Positions 36,330 through 47,478 of a stretch of DNA of 64,000 nucleotides are shown piece after piece. The stretch's first letter is position 1; each line of letters begins with the position of its first letter. A program made the position numbers and the translations under genes. This DNA is from Pinus tabuliformis (taxonomy: Eukaryota; Streptophyta; Pinopsida; Pinales; Pinaceae). The stretch lies in assembly GCA_031772625.1 (NCBI GenBank), contig CM062816.1, forward strand, positions 825,946,556-826,010,555, written 5' to 3'. Under the pieces are notes generated by a model. The model was not told the DNA's origin, did no database searches, and saw only the letters and a program-made list of their open reading frames with translations.

Positions 36330-36860
36330 ATGAAGAACTCAGATGCTACCATTCTTATTTCAAGGTATGCATGCATAAATTTTTCAGGAATTCATGGTTT
36401 CCCAAATCATTTTCCCAAGGATACATATTTTCTAAGGAATGGTCCAAAATTCAATGGAGAAGATTTGAGTTTAACTTTGAAGCATATATTAGATTTCTAT
36501 GATTTTACCGAGCTTCTTAGAGTCAAACATGAGGATGTTTGCATTATGTTGTTCTATGATTCATTTCAAGGAAAATGTAAACAGTGGATTGAAAGCTTTC
36601 CTGCCAAATCTATTAAGTCATTTGCAGACTTTTGGCTTATGTTTTTGGAGGAATGGATAGATAGATCAGATTTGGTGGCAAACTCTCCTTCAATTCAAGG
36701 TTTCAAACAATGGAATGATGATCATATTAATGAAGAAATAGATGAAATTTTTTCTTTGTCCTTGTCTTCTTGTCTAAAATCATTTGAGTGCAAGACAGAA
36801 GATAAGATGAAATTTTTGGATGAAGTTGCTAAGAACATTGAGAAAGATATTGAAGCTTGA
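36330..36860 (+). CDS. Gag-like capsid ORF of the non-autonomous element
   Basis: A 176-residue ORF starts at ATG 36330, about 150 bp after the PBS. Residues 35-130 follow the capsid pattern of plant gypsy Gag: GPKFNGEDLSLTLKHILDFY, DVCIMLFYDSFQGKCKQWIE, then FADFWLMFLEEW. It has no zinc knuckle and ends in a short acidic stretch (FLDEVAKNIEKDIEA). It is distinct in sequence from the Gag of the surrounding gypsy B. It could form or join particles, but that is inference; it may also be a truncated Gag. Confidence 0.65.
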   Translation: MKNSDATILISRYACINFSGIHGFPNHFPKDTYFLRNGPKFNGEDLSLTLKHILDFYDFTELLRVKHEDVCIMLFYDSFQGKCKQWIESFPAKSIKSFADFWLMFLEEWIDRSDLVANSPSIQGFKQWNDDHINEEIDEIFSLSLSSCLKSFECKTEDKMKFLDEVAKNIEKDIEA

Positions 36861-37546
36861 CAAGGTCAAATTCAATCATATAGTCTTCATGATCATGATC
36901 ATACGTTTCAAAAGTTTTCTATGGCAGAATACAAAGAGAGGGTGTTGATTCCTTTCTCTTTTGAGATTGACGAAGAATACATTATTTTTTAAAATCAATT
37001 TGAGGAGCAGTTTGAGAGCACACAGCTGAAGCTTTATGGAAATGATCAAAGTATTTTGAGTTGTCCAAAGCTGCAGAATATCACAATAAACATCAAACTC
37101 ACCATGTGTGTTTTGACCCTATAGCTGACTACATGGAAAATATTTACTATTCAGGCTTCCAGTTATATTTTCATCTTGAAGAATAGTTACACCTCATGCT
37201 GCTTTGGTTATTTCAGTATCTGGTTTATTTTTGCTTCAAGCACAGTCAAAATATTCAAGTGTCAGATCAGATTGATGACTGGCTTCAATGAAAGTTTCAT
37301 GTTCCTTGAGCTACAAGTTGAGATTGCAGCTGATAGGGTAGGTAGGAATGTGCAAATAAGCTTAGGGTAGGTTGACTGAGCATCTGTTTTAGTAGGTGCA
37401 ATTTGAATTCCTCTTAAAAAAATCATTAAAGGCTTGAGGAGCAGATTGGGCGGAATTTCAGAGTTTTATTCTAGAGGATGGATAGCGGAACTAGAGCTAC
37501 AGGTTCTTAGTGTACCACAAGGGCACACTATCCCTAGTGGAGCCAC
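36861..37546 (+). other. 3' internal region of the gag-only element
   Basis: About 690 bp with no domain I can name. The text just before the 3' LTR (CTAGTGGAGCCAC) is not a convincing polypurine tract. Confidence 0.55.
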
Positions 37547-39309
37547 TATTATCACCCTAAAATTTTTGTTTCTAAAATTTGGAAAGTTTGCCTTGTTTCT
37601 AGTCATAGCCTTATAATAGGTTTTGAGTCATCTCATCTCAATAGTGTCATTCTCTTTTCCAAATAAAGTTTGACATCCTCATTCCATGTCCTAGAAGCCT
37701 CACCATGTGTTTAGAAGCCATATCTCACATCATTTTGAAGAAATTTTGAAATTAGCTATGAATCCAAGTTTTCATAGCGCAGACACTGTAAAAAGCTTGT
37801 TTTGCGCTACGAAATCACTGAACTAAGTGTTTTCGTAGCACGCTACGAAACCACTAAAAAACCTTGTTTCAGCATAAAAGACTTTGTTTTCTGCTTTTAC
37901 TATTCAACTTCCATAAGGGTTCCTGAGCAGCTGAGAACTCAATTTTGAAAAATAAAAGACTATTTCCTTCCTAACATACTGAACTACAAAAAACTCTTTC
38001 AGTTTCTTCAAATTCGCTATGAGGTGGGAGAAATTTATGGTTAAACATGCGCTACGAAACTGCTGAAAGTCAAGCTTTGTCTTTTGGTTTTAGCAGTCTT
38101 TTTCAAGATTAGTTTCTGGTCACAGGAAAAGGTATTTTGGAATTCTGAAGGAGGTTTCTCTTCATCAACTCTCCAGCTATAATAACCTATCTAACTTTCT
38201 TCATAAGTGTTATCAGTTGGGAGATACTAAGTTTTCTTTGAAACCCTAATTTCAGAGAACAAATTTTTCCTATTTTACATGTGTATTCCAAGGATAGATT
38301 CTGGACAGCTGGAGAAGTGTTTTTAAAAACCAAGAGAGGTTTTTGTTATAGAAAACATGTAATACAAAAAAATCCTTCATGAGAAGATAAAGGCTCTGTC
38401 CCACGTGCTAATTTTCAAAGATCCTAAAACTAAAAACATGAAAACATGTTCCCTAATTTCTAGGGTTTATCATCAGCAGTAAGGTGACAACGTGGGAGGC
38501 TTCATCAAATTCGACCTCATGAGTTTGCAGCTATCAAAGAATGCATTCAATGTTTAGTTAAGGTGGTTTAGTCATAATAAGGAGTTACACTCCTTGTTGT
38601 ATTAGGTCTCTAGGACTGTTAGTTAACAGGTAGTCGTAATTAAGAGTTTGTTTTAGGTATGAGTAGGTGTCAAATCAAGCAAATTCGAATTCTGTTGATG
38701 AAGGATCATGGAATTCTTATTGTAAAGCTATATATGAAGAAAGAGATGAAATTAGAGGGGTTTGGAAATTTTCAAAGAAACAAGAACATTGTGTTATTGT
38801 ATGTGACTGTATGTTTTCAGGATTAATACAAAGAGTTGGTTTCACTACTCATGATTCAGAAAGGGTTTTAATGTTTGATTTTCCTCATGGCTTCCTTCAT
38901 ATACTTACTTGCAGTGGTATAGACACATGTTACTTATAATTCATTGATGGTGCTCTAACTTCCTTCATGTGTTTGTAGGCTGTGTTCTTTACACTATATC
39001 TCTGTTTTGCTTTTATGTTAAAACCCTCTATGCCCTGACTTCCATGTGAAATTGATCTTACTGTTGTACTGAAACACACTTTGACTCCATAGCCCAATGG
39101 AAGTTTGTTAATTGATATTTCAACCATTTATACATTGTTTTTCGAATTTTCCATAGAGTTAGCCATCTAATCTTCAAATTAAAATCTTTAACCTAGTGAG
39201 AGAGTCCTCTCAGGTTGAGGAGGCTAAGCCTCAGCCAAAAGTTTGGTTTGAAATACTTAATCAAAGTCTTCCTGATCAGCAGCCTATCAGGGTTGATTTT
39301 GTGATAACA
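37547..39309 (+). repeat. 3' LTR of the gag-only element
   Basis: Matches 34373-36159 except for scattered changes and small indels. Its first dinucleotide is TA instead of TG. It carries a clear inverted repeat at 37831-37850. Confidence 0.94.
37831..37850. promoter_or_regulatory. Perfect 9-bp inverted repeat in the LTR
   Basis: TTTCGTAGC, AC, GCTACGAAA: two perfect 9-bp arms around a 2-nt spacer. Related CTACGAAA motifs recur at about 37806 and 38050 and in the other LTR. It could be a binding site for a dimeric protein or a hairpin; the role is unknown. Confidence 0.5.
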
Positions 39310-40294
39310 CTATCCATTCTTCTTTCATTCCTTTAATTAAGATGGCTTTCAGGGATTCTTTTGGAAATGTGGAGTGAGGGGACCTCTACAAATTGCAATG
39401 AAACCATTCAACATATTCCTCCAGAGTTTCATTATCCTTCACAGACATTTTAAATATTTCATCTTTTATTTCCTTAGTCCTACAATAGTCCTAATATTTT
39501 GTGAGAAAAGAAGTTTTCATGTCATCCCAAGAGTTAATAGTTCGTCCACCTAAACCGATGAACCACCGTAAAGCTCCTCCTTTCAGAGTAGAAGGGAACA
39601 AATTCAATTTTTGAGGATCGATGGTGTAATCATATCCTCTACATAGGATGTCAAACTCGAATAAGAAGGCATTCGGATCCTCATTGGTCATCCCATGAAA
39701 GGTTGGGAGGTTTTGCAAGGGAATAGCTTTCATCGGGGCGTTGGCTACTGGATCAACTATGGGATATTCCAACATCGAGGTATGACCTTGAGGTTGTTGA
39801 TTCACCATTTGGTCGAAAATGTGCCAATATCCTTCAGGGACTTCAGGGCGTGCTATTTGAGTAAGTGGAGTATTCTCAATCCAAGGTGGTTTTACAACAC
39901 TGCTCAGATCTGGGATCAGAGGAGATCCTAGCTCAGACAACTGTGGCTCTGCCTCAGCAGCTCCACTAGTTTCTCCCTCTCCTTCTCTTAAATTGCACAA
40001 TTTTCCCTCTTATGAAGGATTAGAATGTAAATTTTTGGTAACCTGAAAGCTTTATTCAGATCCTCTAGTTTGGCTATGAATCTCAACGTAGGCTATAGAT
40101 GGTGAGCCTGCTGCTTGAGGGATCACAGTAGGGTTTTTTCCAGATATAGTTCGGGGTCCTACTTATGCCTGAGATTCTTCTTTTCTTACGATTTCGTCTA
40201 TAAAAGTTGATCTTCCAAGGTTCACCGATCCATTTGGTTTTTTGGATTTGGGTGGGGGGTTCTGATATTTTTCTATCTTTTTATTCCTAGTCAT
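39310..40294 (-). pseudogene. Gypsy B gag, N-terminal and capsid part
   Basis: Gag probably starts at ATG 40294 (MTRNKKIEKYQNPPP, basic and Pro-rich). After two stops it runs into the open stretch 39491-40000, which has the capsid pattern LPTFHGMTNEDPNAFLFEFD, FPSTLKGGALRWFIGL and INSWDDMKTSFLTKY typical of Athila/Tat-type Gag. Reading continues below 39491 until the gag-only element cuts it at 39309. The downstream parts of the same gag lie at 33756-34372 and 20571-21257. Confidence 0.85.
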
Positions 40295-40456
40295 TCATAA
40301 AAAACCCCTACTCCTATTTAACCTCTATGCATTTGCTGAAAAGAGGGCTGATGAGCAAGCACTTTACTTGCTGGTTACACAGGTTCTTACCTCCCATTTT
40401 TAAAACCCAATTCTTTTACAGCAAGAAAAATAAAAAGAAATCACTTTGAAACACTC

Positions 40457-40474
40457 TCCCCAGCAATGACGCCA
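40457..40474 (-). other. Primer-binding site of gypsy element B
   Basis: The minus strand reads TGGCGTCATTGCTGGGGA, 3 bp from the 5' LTR. It resembles the TGGCGCCGTTGCCGGGG-type site used by Athila/Tat elements, with changes that look like deamination (C to T, G to A). Confidence 0.82.
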
Positions 40475-40477
40475 AAA

Positions 40478-41712
40478 TGTTGGTGCACTAAGATGACTAT
40501 TAAAAGCAACCTTAATACCTACATTATTTAGCAAACCAGGGTAAGTCTATTTATTTCAAGAGTGTTCAACATTTTCTATGCAAGTGAATTTAGAGGCTAA
40601 TTCATAATGAAATTATTTAGAATCATTGCAATGATTAATATCTAATTCTCGAAGTTCAATCCAAAACAAAATCCAAAGGCAAACCTTAAAGCATTTACAA
40701 ATCTATCTTAATCTATTTTGCAGAAAACTGAATCTGAATGCAATAAAAAAGAATCACTCTTAGCAGATTGACTAGTATCAACAATAATTCATTCAGCAAG
40801 AAAGAAATCTATAGCAAATGAACATCAAGCAACTATTCAAACTTTTAACTGAAAGAAATCAACTGTAAACTCAGGATCTCTAATAACACTACTTTAGAAT
40901 GAACAACAATCAAATACTTAAACTAATATGATAAAATCATCAAATATTAACAAACAACTGTAAACATAGCAAGATCTAGATTCTAGTTTGAATGGCAAAG
41001 GTAAATCGTAACAATCAATACTTACAATAATCAAAATAATTCTAATTTCATGAAATAACAAGAATAAAAAATTGCGGGAGTAAACAAAAATAAGTATGGC
41101 ATAATTAAAGCAGTAAATCTCCTATCCACCAGGCCTAGAGTCTCTAGAAGTCACGGCTGAAAGATACTCAGAATTGGATTACAAGTCAAACACGGTCTTT
41201 CTCATTAAACTCAATAAAGATACAACATCACTATAGTGAGAATACTCTGTGTCAAAAGTGAATAGTTACAATCTCTCAATTCCTCACTAGATTAACTTAG
41301 TTGCATTCTACATTGCCCATCAGCTTTATATAATTAATGAGAGATAAACAGATCGGAGTGAATCCTCAGGATCAGGATATCCTGAGGATTTCGCAACCGA
41401 CAATTTGATTTCATTACAAAATAAACTCAATTCTCCTAGTCTTCCACTAGCCTTCATGAGCGAGACATTTTTCCTTTTCCTTTTCTTGGTCACTTTCGTT
41501 CCTTCATTTGAACAACAATCATTAAATTCATATTCTTGCATATAAAAGTAGCAAAAGTTAGCTTTAATGCCCAAAATTACATTATTTGTTAATGATTGAT
41601 TTTATCCAACTTTTACAATCATTTCTTCTAAATTATTTTCTAAAATGAAGATAAAATGAATGATTAATTAAGCTAAGATGAGGATAAAACATACCTTTTC
41701 CATGTCCCAACA
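40478..41712 (-). repeat. 5' LTR of gypsy element B
   Basis: 1235 bp, from TGTTGGTGCACTAAG to CATGTCCCAACA on the plus strand, paired with 7465-8700. Confidence 0.95.
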
Positions 41713-44700
41713 AGAGTCACACATAGCCAAGATTCTAAAATACCGTGAGGAAACTTGGCGACTCAAGAGTAGGGCCATATGGTTAAAGGCTGGAGATGAT
41801 AATACTAAAATTTCCCACAATTTTTCCAAAGGACAAAAGGCCAAGAACAATATCTGGAAAATTCCCACTAGAGATGGAAAATTTGCCACCTCTTTTCACC
41901 AGTTGGCCCACCTAGGGAATTCACACTTCCGGAAGTTGTTCAAGGCCCCCCCTGGGGCATCCTTAGCTGAAATTGTTTGCATAACAGGGTTATTCCCTCG
42001 TTATGTTGATCAAGAAAACTTTGAGGATCTTGTCAAACCTGTTTCCATGGGCGAATTAGAGGGAACTATTAAATGTTTAAAAAAATATAAGAACCCTGGG
42101 CCAGATGGGTGGACAATTGAATTCTATATTTCCTTTTTTGATATCATTGTACAGGATCTTCTCAATGTGGTAAAGGAATGTAGACTTACTGGTCGTATGT
42201 GTGGGGCTATCAACTCCAATTTTATTGCCCCTATTCCCAAGGTGGATTTTCCCAACTCATTTGATGACTTCAGGCCCATCTCTCTTTGCAACTGCCTCTA
42301 CAAAATCATTGCTAAGATTATTGCCAACCGTCTTAATCCCATTATGTCTAATCATATTCTTCCTGAGCAATTTGATTTCCTGCACAATTGACAAATACAT
42401 GAAGCAGTTGGCACTGCTCAAGAGGTCCTCCACTCTCTCAAGATGTAGAAGCTCAAAGGGACCATTCTCAAGATTGACTTATATAAGGCTTTCGACAAGG
42501 CTAGCTGGCTATACATTAGAATGATCCTCACTCACTTAGGATTTCCATTATCATTTATCACCTGGACCATGAGCTTTATTACAACTGCTTCTTTCAGTGT
42601 TCTCATAAATGGCTCTGCCTCCTATTTCTTTCATGCAGAGTGTTGGTTGAGGTAGGGATGCCCTCTGTCCCCTCTCTTATTTCTCCATGTTATGAAAGGG
42701 CTCAACCAATTCATTCACCAGGCCAGAAAGGAGGGGTGAATACTTGGTCTAAAGATCACTAATCACTATACTATTACCCACCTCATTTTTGTGGATGTTG
42801 TGATTATTATTCTAAATGGGAGCATCCAAGACTTCACTTCTTTCCATGATATCGTGTTACTTTTTTTAGCTGCTACAGTTATGGAGCCCAATAGGATGGA
42901 ATCTATTATTACTTTCTCTGCTTTCTCAATTCAGGATATGCAGACAGCCTCTCATAAATTCCCCTATCAATGTTTACAATTGGAGGCTGAACTTAAATAT
43001 CTTGGCTTCCAGATTAAAACTCATGGCTATAATATTGCAGATTGGTCATGGTTGGTGGCCAAGATCGAAAAGAGGCTACTGAACTAGAACCATAGATTTA
43101 TATCAAGGGCAGGGAGACTGGTACTCATCAAATCGGTACTGAAGGCAACGTCGGTGTATTGGATGTCATTAGCATGGATCCCTAAAGGAATCCTTGCTCG
43201 GATTCAAAAACTGTGCTGCAAATTCCTTTGGAAGGGACATAAGGAAGGGAAACCTTTTGCATGGGTGGGATGGACCCAAATCACTCTACCAAAGAAGTGG
43301 GGGGGATGGGGCTTGAAAGACCTACCATCCTTCACCCATGCTCTAGCTGCTAAAATGGGCTGGCTTATACTCATATCCAACATTCTATGGATAGAAGTAG
43401 TGCATTTCAAATACATCTGCCCATTACAGATCATGGACTGGATCCGACTTCCTACTTGGCGTAAAATGAGTAGTTCTTCTATTCGTAGAGCTGTCCTCCA
43501 TGCTCTACATATTATTAGAAATGGTTTAGTCTGGTGCATTTATGATATTCAATTGGTGCGGATTGGCATTGATCCATGGACTGGCATTTGAAATATGCAT
43601 CGGATCCCACTTGTTCTCATTCAACACCTCAAGAAAAATGATATACACAGGCTTGCTGCCATTGTAGATATGGAGAATTCCACCTTTGTTGCACAAGCAT
43701 GGAAAACGACTGGGATTTAGGCATCTCAGCACAATGGCACAATACATAGGATGAATACATAAAGGATCTATTAGAATCCCATGTTCGCATCAAAGAGGGG
43801 GCTGATGAAATCATATGGGATCATGTTGGGCATGGAATATATACACCCAAAGAAGGTTACCATGTCATTCAAGCCTCTCTTACACCACCTGTGCTCACTG
43901 ATTGGTGGCAACACATATGGAAGCTTAAAGCCCCACCTCGCACCAGATTACTCATGTGGAACATCTTGATGAAACAAAACACCTACAAGTACCAACCTTA
44001 TGCACAGGTCATATCACGGTCTCTCTAGATGTGTGTTATGCAAATAGGCTAAAGAATCTAATGACCATCTATTCCTCCACTGCAACTCGGTTATTGACTT
44101 GTGGTCACAAGTTCTTTCATCCCTCTCTATAAATGCACAATGGTCCAGGAACAACATTGTGGAAGCTTGGAACCATTGGAGAACGGGGACCTCAAACAAA
44201 AAACATCATTGTATACCTTTGATTTTATGTTGGTCCATATGTTTGAACCTAAACGGTTATATCTTCAGAGACAAAGCTATAAATTGGCCTATATCTATTC
44301 CATGCATATTAAATGCATACATGATATACCTGATGATGATAATATATCACCTGTTCGAACAGTGACCACCGAAGTCATTAACCTCAATATATCGTGGGCC
44401 TACTTTGATGGCGCTACTCAAGAACATGCATGTGGAGGGGGTATACCGTTTCACCAATCTGAAAACCATATCTTTCGCATACAATTGCCTTTGTGGTCTG
44501 GCACAAATAATTTTTCTGAACTTATTACTCTTCGTCACTTGCTCCACTTTGCACTTGCTCATGACTATAGACATATTCAAATTTTTGGGGATTCAAAAAT
44601 CATCAAAAACTGGTTCAACAATGCATCAACTTGTCATATGCATTCACTCAAAAATATAATGGATGAAGCATTGCTTTTTAAATCCCAATTTGAATATATT

Positions 44701-44799
44701 TCTTGTCAACATATTTATAGGGAGCACAATCAGGCTGCCGACCAACTATCCAAGGAGGCCACGGTCCAGCCCAGGGGTATCTGGCTCATAAAGGAATAG
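41713..44799 (+). pseudogene. LINE ORF2, 3' part: reverse transcriptase and RNase H
   Basis: Coding resumes after gypsy B with HIAKILKYREETWRLKSR, the usual approach to L1 RT, then GPDGWTIEFY (around 42100) and FRPISLCNCLYKIIAKIIANRL (42270-42335). IDLYKAFDKASW (around 42475) is motif A, and GCPLSPLLF (42658-42684) is motif B. The catalytic loop at 42788-42799 reads FVDV, so the second Asp of the usual FADD is lost. A zf-RVT-like region follows (around 43920-44110). RNase H is at 44375-44799 (YFDGATQEHACGGG, FGDSKIIKNW, REHNQAADQLSKEA). Stops near 42391 and 42448 and several frame changes break it. Confidence 0.9.
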
Positions 44800-45081
44800 T
44801 AGGGAGATGAACACTTCCAATACTACCATCGACTGTACATAGATCAACACTACCCGAGGGCCAACATGCCCTAATTTTGTAGTATATATTTTTTTCTCAG
44901 TACATGATATAGTCCTATCTTGTATATATTATTACAAAATTGTTTAAAGTCCACCCTATAAGGGTTTTTTGTACAAAACTATTTTTTGATGGCAATGGGC
45001 CCAACATATGCAATGCCACTCATTCATCTACAACATGTAATTTTCTTACTAATAGAAAATTACGATTTTTCTCTGGGGAAA
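44800..45081 (+). other. LINE 3' untranslated region
   Basis: AT-rich tail after the RNase H stop, ending in CTGGGGAAA directly before the right 17-bp duplication. No extended poly(A). Confidence 0.65.
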
Positions 45082-45098
45082 AACATAATCAATATTTT
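45082..45098. repeat. Right target-site duplication of the LINE (17 bp)
   Basis: Exact match to 4360-4376. Confidence 0.8.
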
Positions 45099-45161
45099 AA
45101 TATTTTAATTCATGAACATGTGTATTGGCATTCACATAATAAATTAAACCAAATTTAATAA

Positions 45162-46089
45162 TGATCCGTAAGCTTCCATGGATATTCATGTGGAAAATTC
45201 GTCACAATAGACCTGATAATAATATATCAAAATACTAAAATTTTACACTATTACATTTTATTAATCTTTAAGGTATGTGGATTTAACTGTAATTAGTGCA
45301 TGCATGCGAATATAAATTATGCAGAAAGGTATAGAATGACAAAATAATCTCACACATACATAAGACACAAGATATGCTCTTTAGGAAACCCTTTCAGAAG
45401 AAAATCCAGCAGGAAGGTGAGGCCGCTTAACTCTCTTTCTCTGTCTGGAAATATGGTTGCAGGTACAAAGAAGTAATGCACGTGATTCGTGGGTTGATAC
45501 AGTGCAGAAATCGTCTCTGTGTACTCTACCTCCTATCTCTCCTGGCTATCTTTTCTCAAATATGGAACAAAATGCTCTCGAAAGAATGGAATGCCTCTTC
45601 TCCCTTGTGGCCTGATTATAACACAACCCGATAACCTACTAATGGTTAAGTTTGACTAAATCAACTCTTAACTAGAGTTACAAAATAGATTATTCTAGAG
45701 TATTTTACATCACAAACACGTGGCTATCCCATTTTCCATGAATAATGGGGGTTGACGCAACATCCTCCTGAACTGTAGGTGTGAAAACTGGAAGGTCAAC
45801 TTCTGAGTGCAATATTTTTTTCATACGAACTCTGATTGACACGCTTATTACATTGTTGGAAAGGTCTCTGTGTGTAGAATAGCATGAAAAGGTGCTTCAC
45901 TAAAGCAAAAAAATTTACTCCCAAAAAAAATTGTTTGATGCTTGAAAACGGACTCGGAAGGTTCCAGACCTTATTTCTCCAACTGGGTCCTGCTAGTAAA
46001 AAGGGTCCCTTGAGCTGATTCCTCTACTTTTTCCACTCCAAATTCATCGATATGGATGACAAAAATATAATGATCCAATTCAGATTACA
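45162..46089 (-). repeat. 3' LTR of gypsy element C
   Basis: Begins TGATCCGTAAGC and ends TTCAGATTACA on the plus strand; aligned along its length with 59209-60137, clearly diverged. Confidence 0.9.
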
Positions 46090-46100
46090 CCTCCCCATTT
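46090..46100 (-). other. Polypurine tract of gypsy element C
   Basis: The minus strand reads AAATGGGGAGG, immediately before the 3' LTR. Confidence 0.75.
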
Positions 46101-47478
46101 TGGGAGGATTTTGGTCCCAAAAATATTTTACTGAATGAGGTGAGAAACATTTTCCTCCACCTTCTCTCTAGTGTACCATTAAACTTTTGCTAGAAGTTGT
46201 CCCTTCAACCAAATCTTCCAAAAGTCATGTTGCCACTGTCTTGTAGTTCTAGACCTCTTCTGCAAAATTGTATCTTCTATCAACTCTACCTGAGCATCTG
46301 GTTCCAAATCCTCCACAAAAGGTAGGACATGTTCCTCTTCCTGATCTAGCAAGGAAGGCTCATAGAGTTTCAAATTATCTACATTCATAACTGAGTAAAT
46401 ACATGTATATGGTGGCAAATTGAGTCGATAGGCATTATCACCCACCTTTTCCAGTATCTCAAAGGGACCATACCTTAGAGCCTTGATTTTATTACCAAGC
46501 CCCTACAACCTGTCCTTGTTCAATTGTAGCCATACTCTATCTCCCACCTTGAATGATTTCTCTGTTCTGTGTTGATCATGCCTGGCCTTATACTTCTCCT
46601 ACGACTTTTGTAGTGTTTTTTGTACCTGTAGATGGATATGCCTGATCATTTTTATAAAATTTTCAGCCCTCAAAGAATCTCCTGTAAGATCTTCCCTCAC
46701 TCCTCCTTGCTACCCATATGAAATATCCCGAGGTGAAGGTGGAAAATATCCAAAACAAGTCTCAAATGGGTACTTTAAGGTAGAAGTGTGGACTGCTCTA
46801 TTATAAGAATGTTCTATATATACCAGATTTTCATCCCAGGTCTTCATATGCTTCTAGTTGTATCCCCTCAGAAGCTACACCAATGTCTTGTTGACTACTT
46901 ATGTCTGCCCATATGTTTGTGGATGGAATGTTGTATATCTCTTCAAATTTGTGTCCATCTTCTCCCATAATGTAGTCCATAATTCACTGAGAAATCTTGT
47001 GTCCATGTTTGAAATGATGCTCCTTGGTATCCCAAAGTGCACCTAAAGCTATCAAAAGAACAAGTTTGTTTCTTCTTGTCCACTGATGGTATTTTTATAG
47101 GTCATCATAATGCACATCTTGCTGAACCTATCAACTACCATGAATAGGTAGTCATGTCCCTTCCTAGTTGTCAGTAAACCTCCCAAAAATTCCATTGAAA
47201 TTCTTTCCTAATGACGAGTAGGTATAGTAAAGGGATGATATAGATCTTTTTTCCTGTTGCTAGGCTTGTTGGTACAACAAAGCATGCATCTTCTGATGAA
47301 CCTAGCTACCTCCTCTTGCGTTTTGGGCCAGTACGCATACCTCTGGAAGTTAGCCATGGTCTTCCCTACACCAAAGTGCCCTACAACCTTGGAGGTGTGA
47401 GCCTCTCTAATAACCAACAAATGCTCACCTTTAGGAACACGTAGCTTATCCAACTTATAGAGTAACCTATCCTGGAGA
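46101..47478 (-). pseudogene. Gypsy C integrase (zinc finger, core remains, C-terminal domain)
   Basis: The piece at 47208-47453 has the HHCC finger: REAHTSKVVGHFG and RRCMLCCTNK. The region 46500-47200 holds core fragments in several frames. The C-terminal domain is at 46179-46445, with VGDNAYRLNLPPYTCIYSVMNVDNLKLYEP and a tail IWLKGQLLAKV. The SIRE-like element cuts the gene at 47479, between the RNase H and the finger. The enzyme joins element DNA to the chromosome in active relatives. Confidence 0.82.

Larger units (their letters stand above)
34373..39309 (+). mobile_element. Non-autonomous LTR element with gag-like ORF only (LARD-type)
   Basis: LTRs of 1787 bp (34373-36159) and 1763 bp (37547-39309) enclose only about 1.39 kb. 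The exact duplication CTATC (34368-34372 and 39310-39314) marks it as one insertion in gypsy B gag. Its PBS resembles that of Athila/Tat elements. The internal region has a single 176-residue gag-like ORF and no protease, integrase or RT, so it needs enzymes in trans. I do not recognise the family. Confidence 0.9.
7465..41712 (-). mobile_element. Gypsy element B (Athila/Tat-like), with many nested insertions
   Basis: Two LTRs of about 1.24 kb in the same orientation (7465-8700 and 40478-41712) enclose a minus-strand element. It is flanked by the exact duplication AGAGT (7460-7464 and 41713-41717) inside LINE ORF2. From right to left it has a PBS, gag, protease, RT, RNase H, integrase, a noncoding tract, a long extra ORF, a PPT and the 3' LTR. 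The PBS type, the order of domains, the absence of a chromodomain and the extra 3' ORF suit the Athila/Tat group. The 34.2-kb span includes one copia, one chromovirus, one gag-only element and three solo-type LTRs. Confidence 0.92.
4377..45081 (+). mobile_element. L1-type LINE retrotransposon, split by gypsy element B
   Basis: A non-LTR retrotransposon on the plus strand with a 5'UTR (4377-4625), ORF1 (4626-6463), ORF2 (6460-7464 continuing at 41718-44799) and a 3'UTR. Removing gypsy B and one copy of its AGAGT duplication leaves about 6.45 kb, a normal length for a full-length plant L1. The flanking exact 17-bp repeat supports the ends. The 3' end has only a few A residues before the duplication, so the poly(A) tail is very short or eroded. 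Both ORFs contain stops and frameshifts, so the copy is dead. Confidence 0.86.
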
